The position numbers and the translations under genes are program-made. From assembly GCA_964415605.1 (NCBI GenBank), contig CAYQBA010000062.1, positions 1 to 23,269 on the forward strand: 23,269 bases of DNA, read 5' to 3'. Under the pieces are notes generated by a model, which was not told where the DNA came from, ran no database searches, and saw only the letters and a list, made by a program, of their open reading frames with translations. This document shows positions 14,531 to 21,083 of this stretch, in pieces; within the stretch, counting starts at the first letter, position 1, and every line of letters starts with the position of its first letter. The DNA comes from UCB3 sp964415605 (GTDB lineage Bacteria; Chloroflexota; Anaerolineae; Epilineales; Epilineaceae).

Positions 14531-14980
14531 ATGCCGCTGCAACTGGATGTGGTGACCATCGAGCGCCAGGTGTTCAGCGCCACCGACGTCGACATGGTGG
14601 TGGCGCCGGGCACCGAGGGGCTGCTGGGCATCCTGCCGCGCCACGAGCCGTTGATCACGACGCTCAAGGAGGGCGAGCTCGAGATCATCCGGGGCGGCAA
14701 GCGCGACTACCTGGCCATCGGCGGGGGCTTCATGGAGGTCCGCGGCACGCGGGTCGTCGTGATGGCCGACGTGGCCGAGCACGCTGAGGAGATCGACATC
14801 GCGCGCGCCGAGGCGGCCCGCGCCCGCGCGGAGCAGGCGCGCCGCGAGGCGCCGCGCACCGAGGACGCCGAGCTGGCCATGGCATCGCTCCGCCGGGCCC
14901 AGGTTCGCCTCAAGGTCGCCCGCCGCAAGCGCGGCGCCGGCGGCACGCCGGGCGGGCCGCCGGCGGCGGGGATGGAGTGA
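14531..14980 (+). CDS. atpC: F1Fo ATP synthase subunit epsilon
   Basis: A 149-residue product with the N-terminal beta sandwich (LDVVTIERQVFSATDVDMVV, GTEGLLGILPRHEPLITTLKEG in part) that binds gamma and the c-ring, and a C-terminal helical hairpin rich in Ala/Arg/Glu (residues about 85-125) that regulates ATP hydrolysis. A Gly/Pro tail follows. AAGGAG at 14519-14524 overlaps the atpD stop and serves as ribosome binding site. Last gene of the operon; an intrinsic terminator follows at 15041. Confidence 0.96.
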   Translation: MPLQLDVVTIERQVFSATDVDMVVAPGTEGLLGILPRHEPLITTLKEGELEIIRGGKRDYLAIGGGFMEVRGTRVVVMADVAEHAEEIDIARAEAARARAEQARREAPRTEDAELAMASLRRAQVRLKVARRKRGAGGTPGGPPAAGME

Positions 14981-15040
14981 CGGGGGAGGCGCGGGACGCA
15001 CACCGTCCCCCCGCCGCGCGCTCGTGAGAGCCAGCGATAG

Positions 15041-15070
15041 CGCCCGCCGACCATCGTCGGCGGGCGTTTT
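15041..15070 (+). terminator. Intrinsic terminator of the ATP synthase operon
   Basis: A 10-bp perfect GC stem (15041-15050 with 15057-15066), extendable by one C-G pair, followed by TTTT at 15067-15070. It is 60 bases after the atpC stop and separates the operon from the converging channel gene; on the minus strand no T run follows the stem. Confidence 0.85.
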
Positions 15071-15111
15071 CACATCTGTGGGTGCATCCTGAACCGTCCT
15101 TCGACAGGCGA

Positions 15112-15792
15112 TCAGTCCGGAATCGCGGTTGGCGTGTTCGGGACGGCCCCCTCCCCCAACGCATACCGCCACACCCCCGCCGCCGCCGCCGCGCCCGTCA
15201 GCGGGCCGAGCAGGTAGATCCAGTACTGCGAGAGCGAGCCCGTGAAGATGCCCGGACCCAGGGTGCGGGCCGGGTTCAGCGAGGCGCCCGTCAGCGGGCC
15301 GCCCATCAGCATGCACCCGGCCAGCGTCAGGCCGACGGCGAGGCCGCCCCACACGCTCCCCCGATCCTCGACCATGACGTGCAGGAAGACCGTGACCAGG
15401 AGGAACGTCAGGACCGCCTCGATGAGCAGCCCCTGCGCCGGGATCGTCCCGAAGTCCGCGCTGAGCACCGTCGCGCCGTAAGTGTCGGCGTTCGCGCCCA
15501 TGGCGCCCTTGATGGCCAGCGCCGCCAGGATCCCGCCCGCGAGCTGGCAGACCACGTACCCCCCGGCATCGGCCAGCTTCATCCGCCCCGCCGTCAGCAC
15601 CCCGAATGTCACCGCCGGGTTGAAGTGCGCGCCGCTGATGCGGCCGTAGGCGGCGGCCAGGCCGATCCAGATGAACCCGTGCGCCAGTGCGATGCCCCCC
15701 AGGCCGCCCTTGGCGACCGCGCCGGCGCCGGCGCCGACGAAGACGAGTGCGAACGTGCCGATCAACTCGGCGATCCAGGCTTTCTTGTTCAT
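15112..15792 (-). CDS. Major intrinsic protein (aquaporin family) with TIP-like selectivity filter
   Basis: A 226-residue six-helix channel with both half-helix signatures: GAHFNPAVTFG (NPA at 58-60) and GASLNPARTLG (NPA at 173-175, Arg 176). Aligning by the NPA motifs, the four filter positions are H38, M161, A170 and R176. E. coli AqpZ has F/H/T/R and GlpF W/G/F/R, so this is neither a standard water channel nor a glycerol facilitator; plant tonoplast proteins have the H/I/A-or-G/R type, some passing water and ammonia. The ATG at 15792 has the ribosome binding site GGAGGG about ten bases upstream; the frame is open further up but that part is not family-like. It stands alone, facing the atp terminator. 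The upstream gap 15793-15967 shows no other feature. Confidence 0.92.
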   Translation of the reverse strand: MNKKAWIAELIGTFALVFVGAGAGAVAKGGLGGIALAHGFIWIGLAAAYGRISGAHFNPAVTFGVLTAGRMKLADAGGYVVCQLAGGILAALAIKGAMGANADTYGATVLSADFGTIPAQGLLIEAVLTFLLVTVFLHVMVEDRGSVWGGLAVGLTLAGCMLMGGPLTGASLNPARTLGPGIFTGSLSQYWIYLLGPLTGAAAAAGVWRYALGEGAVPNTPTAIPD

Positions 15793-15967
15793 GCGCGTGC
15801 GTCCCTCCGTACGCCACGACCGACTCGATGGGCGGGGTCCGGGCGATCCCGTCCCCAACATGACTCATTAACGCCACCGGCGGCGTCCTGGATGCGCGGG
15901 CCGTTCTCGGCCGCCGCCGGTCCCCGACCCGGCACGCCTCCCAGACACGCCAGCCATCCCCAACCCG

Positions 15968-16696
15968 TCATCCCCCCACCCGCTCGCCCACCGCCGCCCA
16001 CAGCCGCCGGTGGGCCTCGGTGTTCCGCGCCATGTCGACCGGCACCTCGACCACCCGTACGCCGGCGCCGGGCCGGGCCAGGCCCGCTACCGCCGCGGCC
16101 AGGTCCGTGGGGGCATCGATCTGCGCGTAGGGCACGCGATGGATGGCGCAGGCCGCCGCCAGGTCGGCCCCCGTCGGCGTCCGGAAGAACCGCGCGAAGC
16201 GGTCCGCCGCCGCGCCGGGCTGCCGCGCGCCGGCCGCGATGGGGAGGTGGGCGAAGATGCCGCCCCCGTCGTCGTTGAGGACCACCACCAGCACCCCCGG
16301 ACCGGGCATCCCGGCGGCGGCCAGGCCGTTGACGTCATGCAGGAACGCCAGGTCGCCGGTCACGAGCACCGTCGGCCGGCCCGACCCGCGCGCCGCGCCG
16401 AGCGCCGTCGACACGGTGCCGTCGATGCCCGCGGCGCCCCGGCTGGCGAAGACCCGGATGTCCTTGGCGGCGCCGGCGGTGTACGTGTCGAGGTCGCGCA
16501 CGGCCATGCTGTTCGCCGCCACCACGATCGCCCCGTCCGGCACGTGCGCCATGACCGTCGCGTACACCCACCCGACGGTCCCTTCGCCTGAACGCACCGC
16601 CGCGGCGCCCTCGCCTTCGATCACCCCCACCTCACCCTCGACCGTGCCCACGTCGCCTTCGACCGCCCCCACCACACCCCCGCCCCCCCCCACCAC
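15968..16696 (-). CDS. menD: MenD C-terminal (thiamine diphosphate-binding) part, separated by an in-frame stop
   Basis: A frame of 242 residues holding the PP domain of 2-succinyl-5-enolpyruvyl-6-hydroxy-3-cyclohexene-1-carboxylate synthase. Clear family blocks are ANSMAVRDLDTY, FASRGAAGIDGTVSTALG, and the ThDP/Mg2+ site VTGDLAFLHDVNG with VVLNDDGGGIFAHLP. It is in the same frame as the upstream MenD part and separated from it only by TAG at 16702-16700 plus one codon. A GTG at 16696 could restart translation, and an AGGG overlaps the stop region three bases before it. The first 40 residues are a Gly/Val/Glu linker with heptapeptide repeats. It is either a separate subunit or the readthrough portion of one protein; loss of function by nonsense mutation is the third option, but the domain looks undamaged. 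Confidence 0.85.
   Translation of the reverse strand: MVGGGGGVVGAVEGDVGTVEGEVGVIEGEGAAAVRSGEGTVGWVYATVMAHVPDGAIVVAANSMAVRDLDTYTAGAAKDIRVFASRGAAGIDGTVSTALGAARGSGRPTVLVTGDLAFLHDVNGLAAAGMPGPGVLVVVLNDDGGGIFAHLPIAAGARQPGAAADRFARFFRTPTGADLAAACAIHRVPYAQIDAPTDLAAAVAGLARPGAGVRVVEVPVDMARNTEAHRRLWAAVGERVGG
16607..16666 (-). repeat. 21-bp tandem repeat in the MenD linker
   Basis: Three imperfect copies encode AVEGDVG, TVEGEVG and VIEGEG. Directly upstream lie a G-rich tract on the minus strand and the in-frame TAG. The repeat lies between the central and the ThDP-binding domains, in a linker longer than in ordinary MenD proteins. Confidence 0.7.
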
Positions 16697-16699
16697 GCC

Positions 16700-17944
16700 C
16701 TAGACCCCCGCGCGCGCGGCCGCGGGCGCGGGGCGCCCGGCGGCCCCCCCGGCGGCGCGGGGCGTGGCGTCCGAGGCATTGGCGGCGTCATCCCCGCCCG
16801 CCGCCAACGCCTCCGCCACCGCGTCGCACAGCGCCGTCGGCGCCGCGGCCACCCGCAGCGCCGCCAGCCGCGTCGGGTCGTCCCACGCGCCGTCCGGGTC
16901 GACGACGACCTGCGCCGCGCCGGCGTGCGCCTCGAGGAGCTGGGCCACCGGCCGCCACGTGAAGCTCGCCCCGAAGCGCAGCACGAGGTCCGGCGCGTGC
17001 GCCGCGCACCAGCGCGGGGCGCGCAGGAAGGCGTCGTAGCCGGTGACCACGTGCGCGCGGTCGTGCGGGCCGAACCGCAGCCCGCCCCCCGGCTCGGCCA
17101 GGATCGGGTAGCCCGCTGCCGCCGCGAGCCGCGCCAGCGCGTCCGCGTAGCCGGGCGGCGGATCGGTCAGCCCGGCCAGGATGAGCCCCCGCGGGCTCAC
17201 CCGGATGCGTGCGGCGAGGTCCGCCACCACCGCCGCGTCGACCGCCGGCGCCGCGGGCGCCACGGCCACCCACGGTTGACCCGCGGGCCGGCCGGCGATG
17301 GCCACCAGATCGTCGTCGCCCCATCGCCCCGCGACCCCGCCCTCGCCCTCCGGCACCAGCGGCTCGCGGAACGGCACGTTGAGGTGGACCGGCCCCGCCG
17401 GTCGGCCCGCGGCCGTGGCGGCGGCGCGGGCGGCCACCGAGCGCGCGTAGCGCACGAGCCCCGCGGTCGGCGGCGGGAGGTCGGCGAACCAGCGCGCGAA
17501 GCGGCCGAACAGGTGCGCCTGGTCGATGGTCTGCCAGGCGCCGGTGTCGCGCAGCTCCGGCGGCCGATCGGCGGTCAGGATCACCAGCGGCACCCGGCTC
17601 ATGTGGGCCTCGATGACCGCCGGCAGGTAGTGCGCGCCCGCCGAGCCCGACGTGCACACCAGCGCCGCCGGCCGGCCGGACGCCCGGGCGTGGCCGAGCG
17701 CGAAGAAGCCCGCCGACCGCTCGTCGACGTGCACCGAGGTCGCGAGGTCGGCCCGCTCGGCCACCGCGACGACCAGCGGCGCCGAGCGCGAGCCGGGCGA
17801 CACGCACACGTGCCGCACGCCGCCCCGGATCAGCTCGTCGACCAGCACACGCGCCCAGGCGAGGTTGAGATCGGCGGTCGACGGGCCCGCGTCCCACGAC
17901 CGCGGCGCCCCCGTCGCTCCGGACGGCCCCTCGCCCATCGCCAC
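16700..17944 (-). CDS. menD: MenD N-terminal and central domains, ending at an in-frame TAG
   Basis: The PYR and central domains of the second enzyme of menaquinone synthesis, which joins isochorismate with the succinic-semialdehyde carbanion from 2-oxoglutarate. Family blocks: VRHVCVSPGSRSAPLVVAVA, VHVDERSAGFFALGHA with the Glu that activates ThDP, CTSGSAGAHYLPAVIEAHMS, ILTADRPPELRDTGAWQTID, and VHLNVPFREPL. The central domain runs to DAVAEALAAGG near residue 375, followed by an Ala/Pro-rich segment ending at the TAG (16702-16700). Start GTG 17944 or ATG 17938; no strong ribosome binding site. The full enzyme needs the ThDP-binding domain encoded just downstream in the same frame. It follows yhbY by 20 bases. 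Confidence 0.9.
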   Translation of the reverse strand: MAMGEGPSGATGAPRSWDAGPSTADLNLAWARVLVDELIRGGVRHVCVSPGSRSAPLVVAVAERADLATSVHVDERSAGFFALGHARASGRPAALVCTSGSAGAHYLPAVIEAHMSRVPLVILTADRPPELRDTGAWQTIDQAHLFGRFARWFADLPPPTAGLVRYARSVAARAAATAAGRPAGPVHLNVPFREPLVPEGEGGVAGRWGDDDLVAIAGRPAGQPWVAVAPAAPAVDAAVVADLAARIRVSPRGLILAGLTDPPPGYADALARLAAAAGYPILAEPGGGLRFGPHDRAHVVTGYDAFLRAPRWCAAHAPDLVLRFGASFTWRPVAQLLEAHAGAAQVVVDPDGAWDDPTRLAALRVAAAPTALCDAVAEALAAGGDDAANASDATPRAAGGAAGRPAPAAARAGV

Positions 17945-17964
17945 GGCAGGCTCGACGATGCCCG

Positions 17965-18288
17965 TCAGGCGTCCGGGGCCCCGCCGCCGCGCGGCAACCG
18001 GATGCGCCGCCGCGCCGGGTCCGGATGCGGCCGGTAGAGGATGGCCTGGTGGCCGATGATCCCCGCGATCGCGGCGCCGGTGCGAGCCGCGATGTCGGCG
18101 GTCAGAGCCTTCTTCTCTTCCTTGAAGTCGACGAACTGCACCTTGATCAGCTCGTGCGCCAGGAGGCTCCGGTCCACCGAGTCGATGACCGTGTCGGTCA
18201 CGCCGGCCTTGCCCACCTGGACGGCCGGGCGGAGGCCGTGGGCCTGGCCGCGCAGGAAGCGCCGGTCGGCGCCGGTGAGGGCGGTCAC
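17965..18288 (-). CDS. yhbY: YhbY family RNA-binding protein (CRM domain)
   Basis: A 107-residue protein made of one CRM domain, the module of YhbY proteins that associate with pre-50S ribosomal particles. Conserved pieces: FLRGQAHGLRPAVQVGKAG with the GKxG loop, LLAHELIKVQFVDF, and GAAIAGIIGHQAILYRP. The GTG at 18288-18286 overlaps the TGA of the upstream peptidase gene (GTGA), which fixes the start. A basic, Gly-rich tail follows the domain. It is the middle gene of the S9 peptidase / yhbY / menD operon; the combination has no obvious functional link. Confidence 0.92.
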   Translation of the reverse strand: MTALTGADRRFLRGQAHGLRPAVQVGKAGVTDTVIDSVDRSLLAHELIKVQFVDFKEEKKALTADIAARTGAAIAGIIGHQAILYRPHPDPARRRIRLPRGGGAPDA

Positions 18289-20189
18289 GCGTAGATCACG
18301 TGCGTGAGCAGGAACGTCTCGACCGCCGGCCAGAACTGCTCGATGGTCTCGCGCCGGCGCCAGCCGTGCCCCTCGTCCGGGTAGACGTGGTAGACGTGGG
18401 GCGTGCCGTTGTAGCGCAGCGCCGCCACGATCGCCTCGGCCTGCTCCGGCGGCACCACCGTGTCCTTCCCCCCCTGGAAGATCGCCAGCGGCCGGCGGAT
18501 CTTCTCGGCGGCGAAGACAGGCGAGCGCTCGCGGTAGATCACGCTGGCCTCGGGCAGCGGCCCCAGGAGAAAGTCGCTGTAGTGCGACTCGAACTTGTGG
18601 GTCTCGCGCGCCAGGTGGAACTGGTCGCCCACGCCGTACAGGCTGATGCCGGCCGCGAACGCCTCGGGGTACGACACCATCGTCTGCAGCACCGTGTAGC
18701 CGCCGGCGCTCCCGCCCATGATCACGCACCGGTCGCGGTCCGCCAGCCCGCGGTCCGCCAGGTGGCGCGCCCCGCTGACCGCGTCCTCGACGTCGCACAC
18801 GCCCCAGCTGCCGCGCAGCTTCAGCATGTAGTCGCGCCCGTAGCCCGTGCTGCCGCGGTAGTTGACGTCCAGCACGGCGTAGCCGCGCGTGGCGAAGAAC
18901 TGGATCTTGGCGTCCCACCCCGCCCGCGCCTGCGAGCTCGGCCCGCCGTGGACGAGGACGATCAGCGGCGGCGGCCCGTGGAAGGTGAACGTGGCGCTGG
19001 TCGGGGGATAGTACAACCCGTGCGACACCTGGCCGCCCGCGGTGGGCCACGTCAGCGGCTCGGGCACGGCCAGCGCCTCCGGCGGGACGGTCTCGCCACC
19101 GGCCCGCGCCATGACGTGGGCGGTGTCGGCGGCGCCGTCGTACACCACCACGCGCGGCGGGATGCCGGCGCTGCTGGCGATCATCGCCATCCGGTCGCGG
19201 CCCGGGGCGGCGGCGATCTGGTGGACGTCGGTGTAGGCGTCGAGGGCCGCCACCCGCGTGCTGGCCCCGGTCTGCAGGTCGATCCGGTACACGCGCCGGA
19301 AGCCGCGCTCCACCCTGAGCGCGTAGAGGGAGCGGCCGTCCTCGGTCATGGCGTAGGTCCGCATCCCCTGGACCCAGGCCGGGGCGCCGTGCTCCGCCTC
19401 GGCGGAGGTGATCCGCCGCCGCACGCCGGTGGCCAGCTCGAGCAGCGACAGCTTGCCCCAGCCGGACTCGTCGGACACGAACACCAGCCCGCGCCCGTCG
19501 GGCGTGAACTGGGGCTGGAAGGCCATAGCGTCGCCGCCGCCGGCCAGCCCGCGCGGCTCGCCCAGCCGCGGCAGGTCGCGCCCGTCGGCGCCATGGCCGA
19601 CCACCGCCACGTACAGCGTCGAGGCCACCCACGGCATGTGCGGGTGATCCCAGGCGACCCACGCCAGCCAGCGGCCGTCGGGGCTCCAGCACGGCTGCAT
19701 GTAGAAGTCTCGTCCCTCGGCCAGCACCTGCGGCCACAGCCGGCCGGCGGTGTCGACCACCGCCAGGCGGTCGGTGCCGTCGAGGTGGTGCACGTAGGCG
19801 ATCCACCGCCCGTCCGCCGACACCGCGGGCGAGGCGGCCTTGCCGAAGGGCGGCGTGACGGCCCGCGCCGGGCCGCCGGCGAGGGCCTGCCGGAAGATCT
19901 GCCCCGACGGATGGTTGACGAAGTACGCCGTGCCCGCGTGCACCGTGAAGTCGCCGCCGCCATAGCCGACCTCGGCGCGGACGTTGCGCCCGCGAGTCAG
20001 GTCGCGCGGCGCGTCGCCGCCCACGCGCCCGGCGACGAGCACATGCTCATCGGAGCGTCCTTCGAGCCACGTCAGCGTCTCGCCGTCGGCGTCCCACGCC
20101 ACGTCCACGAGGCGCCGATCCAGGGCCAGGCTCGCCGGGGTGATGGGGCTGCCCCACAGGCCATACGGCCGGATCTGCTTCTTGGTCAT
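18285..20189 (-). CDS. S9 family (prolyl oligopeptidase-type) serine peptidase
   Basis: A 634-residue cytoplasmic enzyme without signal peptide. The N-terminal 370 residues form a beta propeller with TolB/PD40-like strands such as SPDGRWLAWVAWD, ADGRWIAYVHH and TPDGRGLVFVSDE. The C-terminal alpha/beta hydrolase holds the catalytic triad: S494 in MGGSAGGYT, D576 in GGKDTVVP and H608 in PDEGHGW. The oxyanion segment LIVLVHGGPSSQA and the structural DVNYRGSTGYGRDYM are typical of S9C acylaminoacyl or dipeptidyl peptidases. The ATG at 20189 is preferred; a GTG at 20207 would add six residues but lies inside the probable -10 region. It probably hydrolyses short peptides; the exact specificity is unknown. 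Confidence 0.94.
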   Translation of the reverse strand: MTKKQIRPYGLWGSPITPASLALDRRLVDVAWDADGETLTWLEGRSDEHVLVAGRVGGDAPRDLTRGRNVRAEVGYGGGDFTVHAGTAYFVNHPSGQIFRQALAGGPARAVTPPFGKAASPAVSADGRWIAYVHHLDGTDRLAVVDTAGRLWPQVLAEGRDFYMQPCWSPDGRWLAWVAWDHPHMPWVASTLYVAVVGHGADGRDLPRLGEPRGLAGGGDAMAFQPQFTPDGRGLVFVSDESGWGKLSLLELATGVRRRITSAEAEHGAPAWVQGMRTYAMTEDGRSLYALRVERGFRRVYRIDLQTGASTRVAALDAYTDVHQIAAAPGRDRMAMIASSAGIPPRVVVYDGAADTAHVMARAGGETVPPEALAVPEPLTWPTAGGQVSHGLYYPPTSATFTFHGPPPLIVLVHGGPSSQARAGWDAKIQFFATRGYAVLDVNYRGSTGYGRDYMLKLRGSWGVCDVEDAVSGARHLADRGLADRDRCVIMGGSAGGYTVLQTMVSYPEAFAAGISLYGVGDQFHLARETHKFESHYSDFLLGPLPEASVIYRERSPVFAAEKIRRPLAIFQGGKDTVVPPEQAEAIVAALRYNGTPHVYHVYPDEGHGWRRRETIEQFWPAVETFLLTHVIYA

Positions 20190-20197
20190 GGCGCAGC

Positions 20198-20226
20198 ACG
20201 ATACCACGGCGGCGCGGATTGCTCAA
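20198..20226 (-). promoter_or_regulatory. Promoter directly before the S9 peptidase start codon
   Basis: TTGAGC (20226-20221), a 17-base spacer, and TATCGT (20203-20198) preceded by TGG, an extended -10 form. The ATG begins eight bases after the -10 box, so the start site would be at or within two bases of the ATG, giving a leaderless message. There is no ribosome binding site. It lies in the 53-base gap after vapC, so the operon need not depend on vapBC transcription. Confidence 0.5.
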
Positions 20227-20242
20227 GCTGAAGGGAGGTGCG

Positions 20243-20683
20243 TCACGCCAAGGGGTTCCACACGCGACGGAACCCCAGGTCGATGAAGTCCTTGACGTTC
20301 GTCGTGGCGAGCTCCGTCACGCCCTGGGCTTGCAGCGTCAAGGCGGTTCTGACGTCGAAGATGCGTCGGAATGCGAAGCCAGGCTGGCCGGATATCGACC
20401 ACATCGCGTCATGCAGCGGGCGACTCTCGGTTGGCCAGCCGACCAGCCGCCACTTCGGGTGATTGCGATACGCCTGCACGACGGCCGCCGCGTCGATGGC
20501 GTTCAGCGGCTGGCTGAGCACCCGCGGGTTGCGCAGCAACCGATAGAGCTCCACCAGGATGAACTCCGAGATGACGACGTCGTCTTCGCGCTTCAGCGCC
20601 GAGAGCCACTCGTAGGCCGCAACATGCTGAGGCGCGTCGGCATTCAGCGCATAGAACAGCAGGTTGGTGTCGACGGAGATCAC
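20243..20683 (-). CDS. vapC: PIN-domain toxin, VapC-like ribonuclease
   Basis: A 146-residue PIN protein. The first strand ISVDTNLLFYALN carries the first catalytic Asp, followed by EFILVELYRLL with the conserved Glu, and ATTNVKDFIDLGF near the C-terminus with the last acidic residue of the PIN site. VapC toxins cleave tRNA or rRNA unless bound by VapB. The GTG at 20683-20681 overlaps the TGA of the antitoxin gene (GTGA), which fixes the start; the long upstream extension of this frame is only a shadow of vapB. The VapC class is a family call; the RNA target is unknown. Confidence 0.88.
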   Translation of the reverse strand: MISVDTNLLFYALNADAPQHVAAYEWLSALKREDDVVISEFILVELYRLLRNPRVLSQPLNAIDAAAVVQAYRNHPKWRLVGWPTESRPLHDAMWSISGQPGFAFRRIFDVRTALTLQAQGVTELATTNVKDFIDLGFRRVWNPLA

Positions 20684-20946
20684 GGCTGCGGTTCGGGCTC
20701 CAAGGCCGCCTCGGCGCCGGTCATCTGGGCGGCATCCTTGAGCTCCTCGGCGCTCAAGCCGCGCCAACCCAACCGCCGGGGCTTCGGCAGCTCCCACGTG
20801 GTCTGCGTTTCAGGCGGTGCATAGACGCTGAGGATGTACTCCAGGCCGCGCCGCATCAACTCGGCGAGCGAGATCTCACGCGCTTCCGCCAATCGCTTGG
20901 CCCGCTCGTAGACGTCGTCGGGGAGTTGAACCTGTGTTCGCACCAT
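20680..20946 (-). CDS. vapB: Ribbon-helix-helix antitoxin, VapB-like
   Basis: An 88-residue protein beginning MVRTQVQLPDDVYERAKRLA, the beta strand and first helix of a CopG/RHH DNA-binding domain, then REISLAELMRRGLEYIL for the second helix. The C-terminal half, with a Trp-Glu-Leu-Pro-Lys segment and GLSAEELKDAAQ, is the likely toxin-binding region. The start is ATG 20946, or ATG 20955 three codons earlier. A TAAGAT box at 20959-20954 lies seven bases before ATG 20946, overlapping the earlier ATG and favouring the later one. It is coupled to vapC by a 4-base overlap and probably represses its own promoter together with the toxin. Confidence 0.87.
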   Translation of the reverse strand: MVRTQVQLPDDVYERAKRLAEAREISLAELMRRGLEYILSVYAPPETQTTWELPKPRRLGWRGLSAEELKDAAQMTGAEAALEPEPQP

Positions 20947-20953
20947 GCCATCC

Positions 20954-20959
20954 ATCTTA
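20954..20959 (-). promoter_or_regulatory. Possible -10 box for leaderless vapBC
   Basis: TAAGAT seven bases before the ATG at 20946, without a ribosome binding site. A -35 box is not convincing (TTTCGG with 18-base spacing). The rest of the gap 20960-21049 shows no clear operator palindrome. Confidence 0.3.
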
Positions 20960-21049
20960 CATCACCGTGTCGTGGTGCCGAAATGACATCGTCACCCCGC
21001 AACCCCATCGTACCTGATCTATCATGGTTGGTCGGCCCCCAATCCCGCC

Positions 21050-21079
21050 GTGACGCTGCTCCCCACCCGCACGTATTCT
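21050..21079 (+). promoter_or_regulatory. Possible promoter immediately before the vWA gene
   Basis: GTGACG at 21050-21055, an 18-base spacer and TATTCT at 21074-21079; four matches in each box. The first ATG is at 21084 and the second at 21090, so transcription would start at or next to the start codon, again without ribosome binding site. Confidence 0.35.
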
Positions 21080-21083
21080 TCTG

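Noticed and set aside
13024..14700. Open frame of 558 codons on the minus strand
   Set aside because: Antisense to atpD; no motifs and biased composition.
18300..20231. Open frame of 643 codons on the plus strand
   Set aside because: Antisense to the S9 peptidase, rich in Arg/His/Gly/Val with no domain features; the peptidase has a complete catalytic triad.
20243..20797. Longer VapC starting at 20797
   Set aside because: The extra N-terminal part is Arg/Gly-rich and overlaps vapB out of frame; PIN proteins begin close to the first strand with Asp, matching the GTG at 20683.
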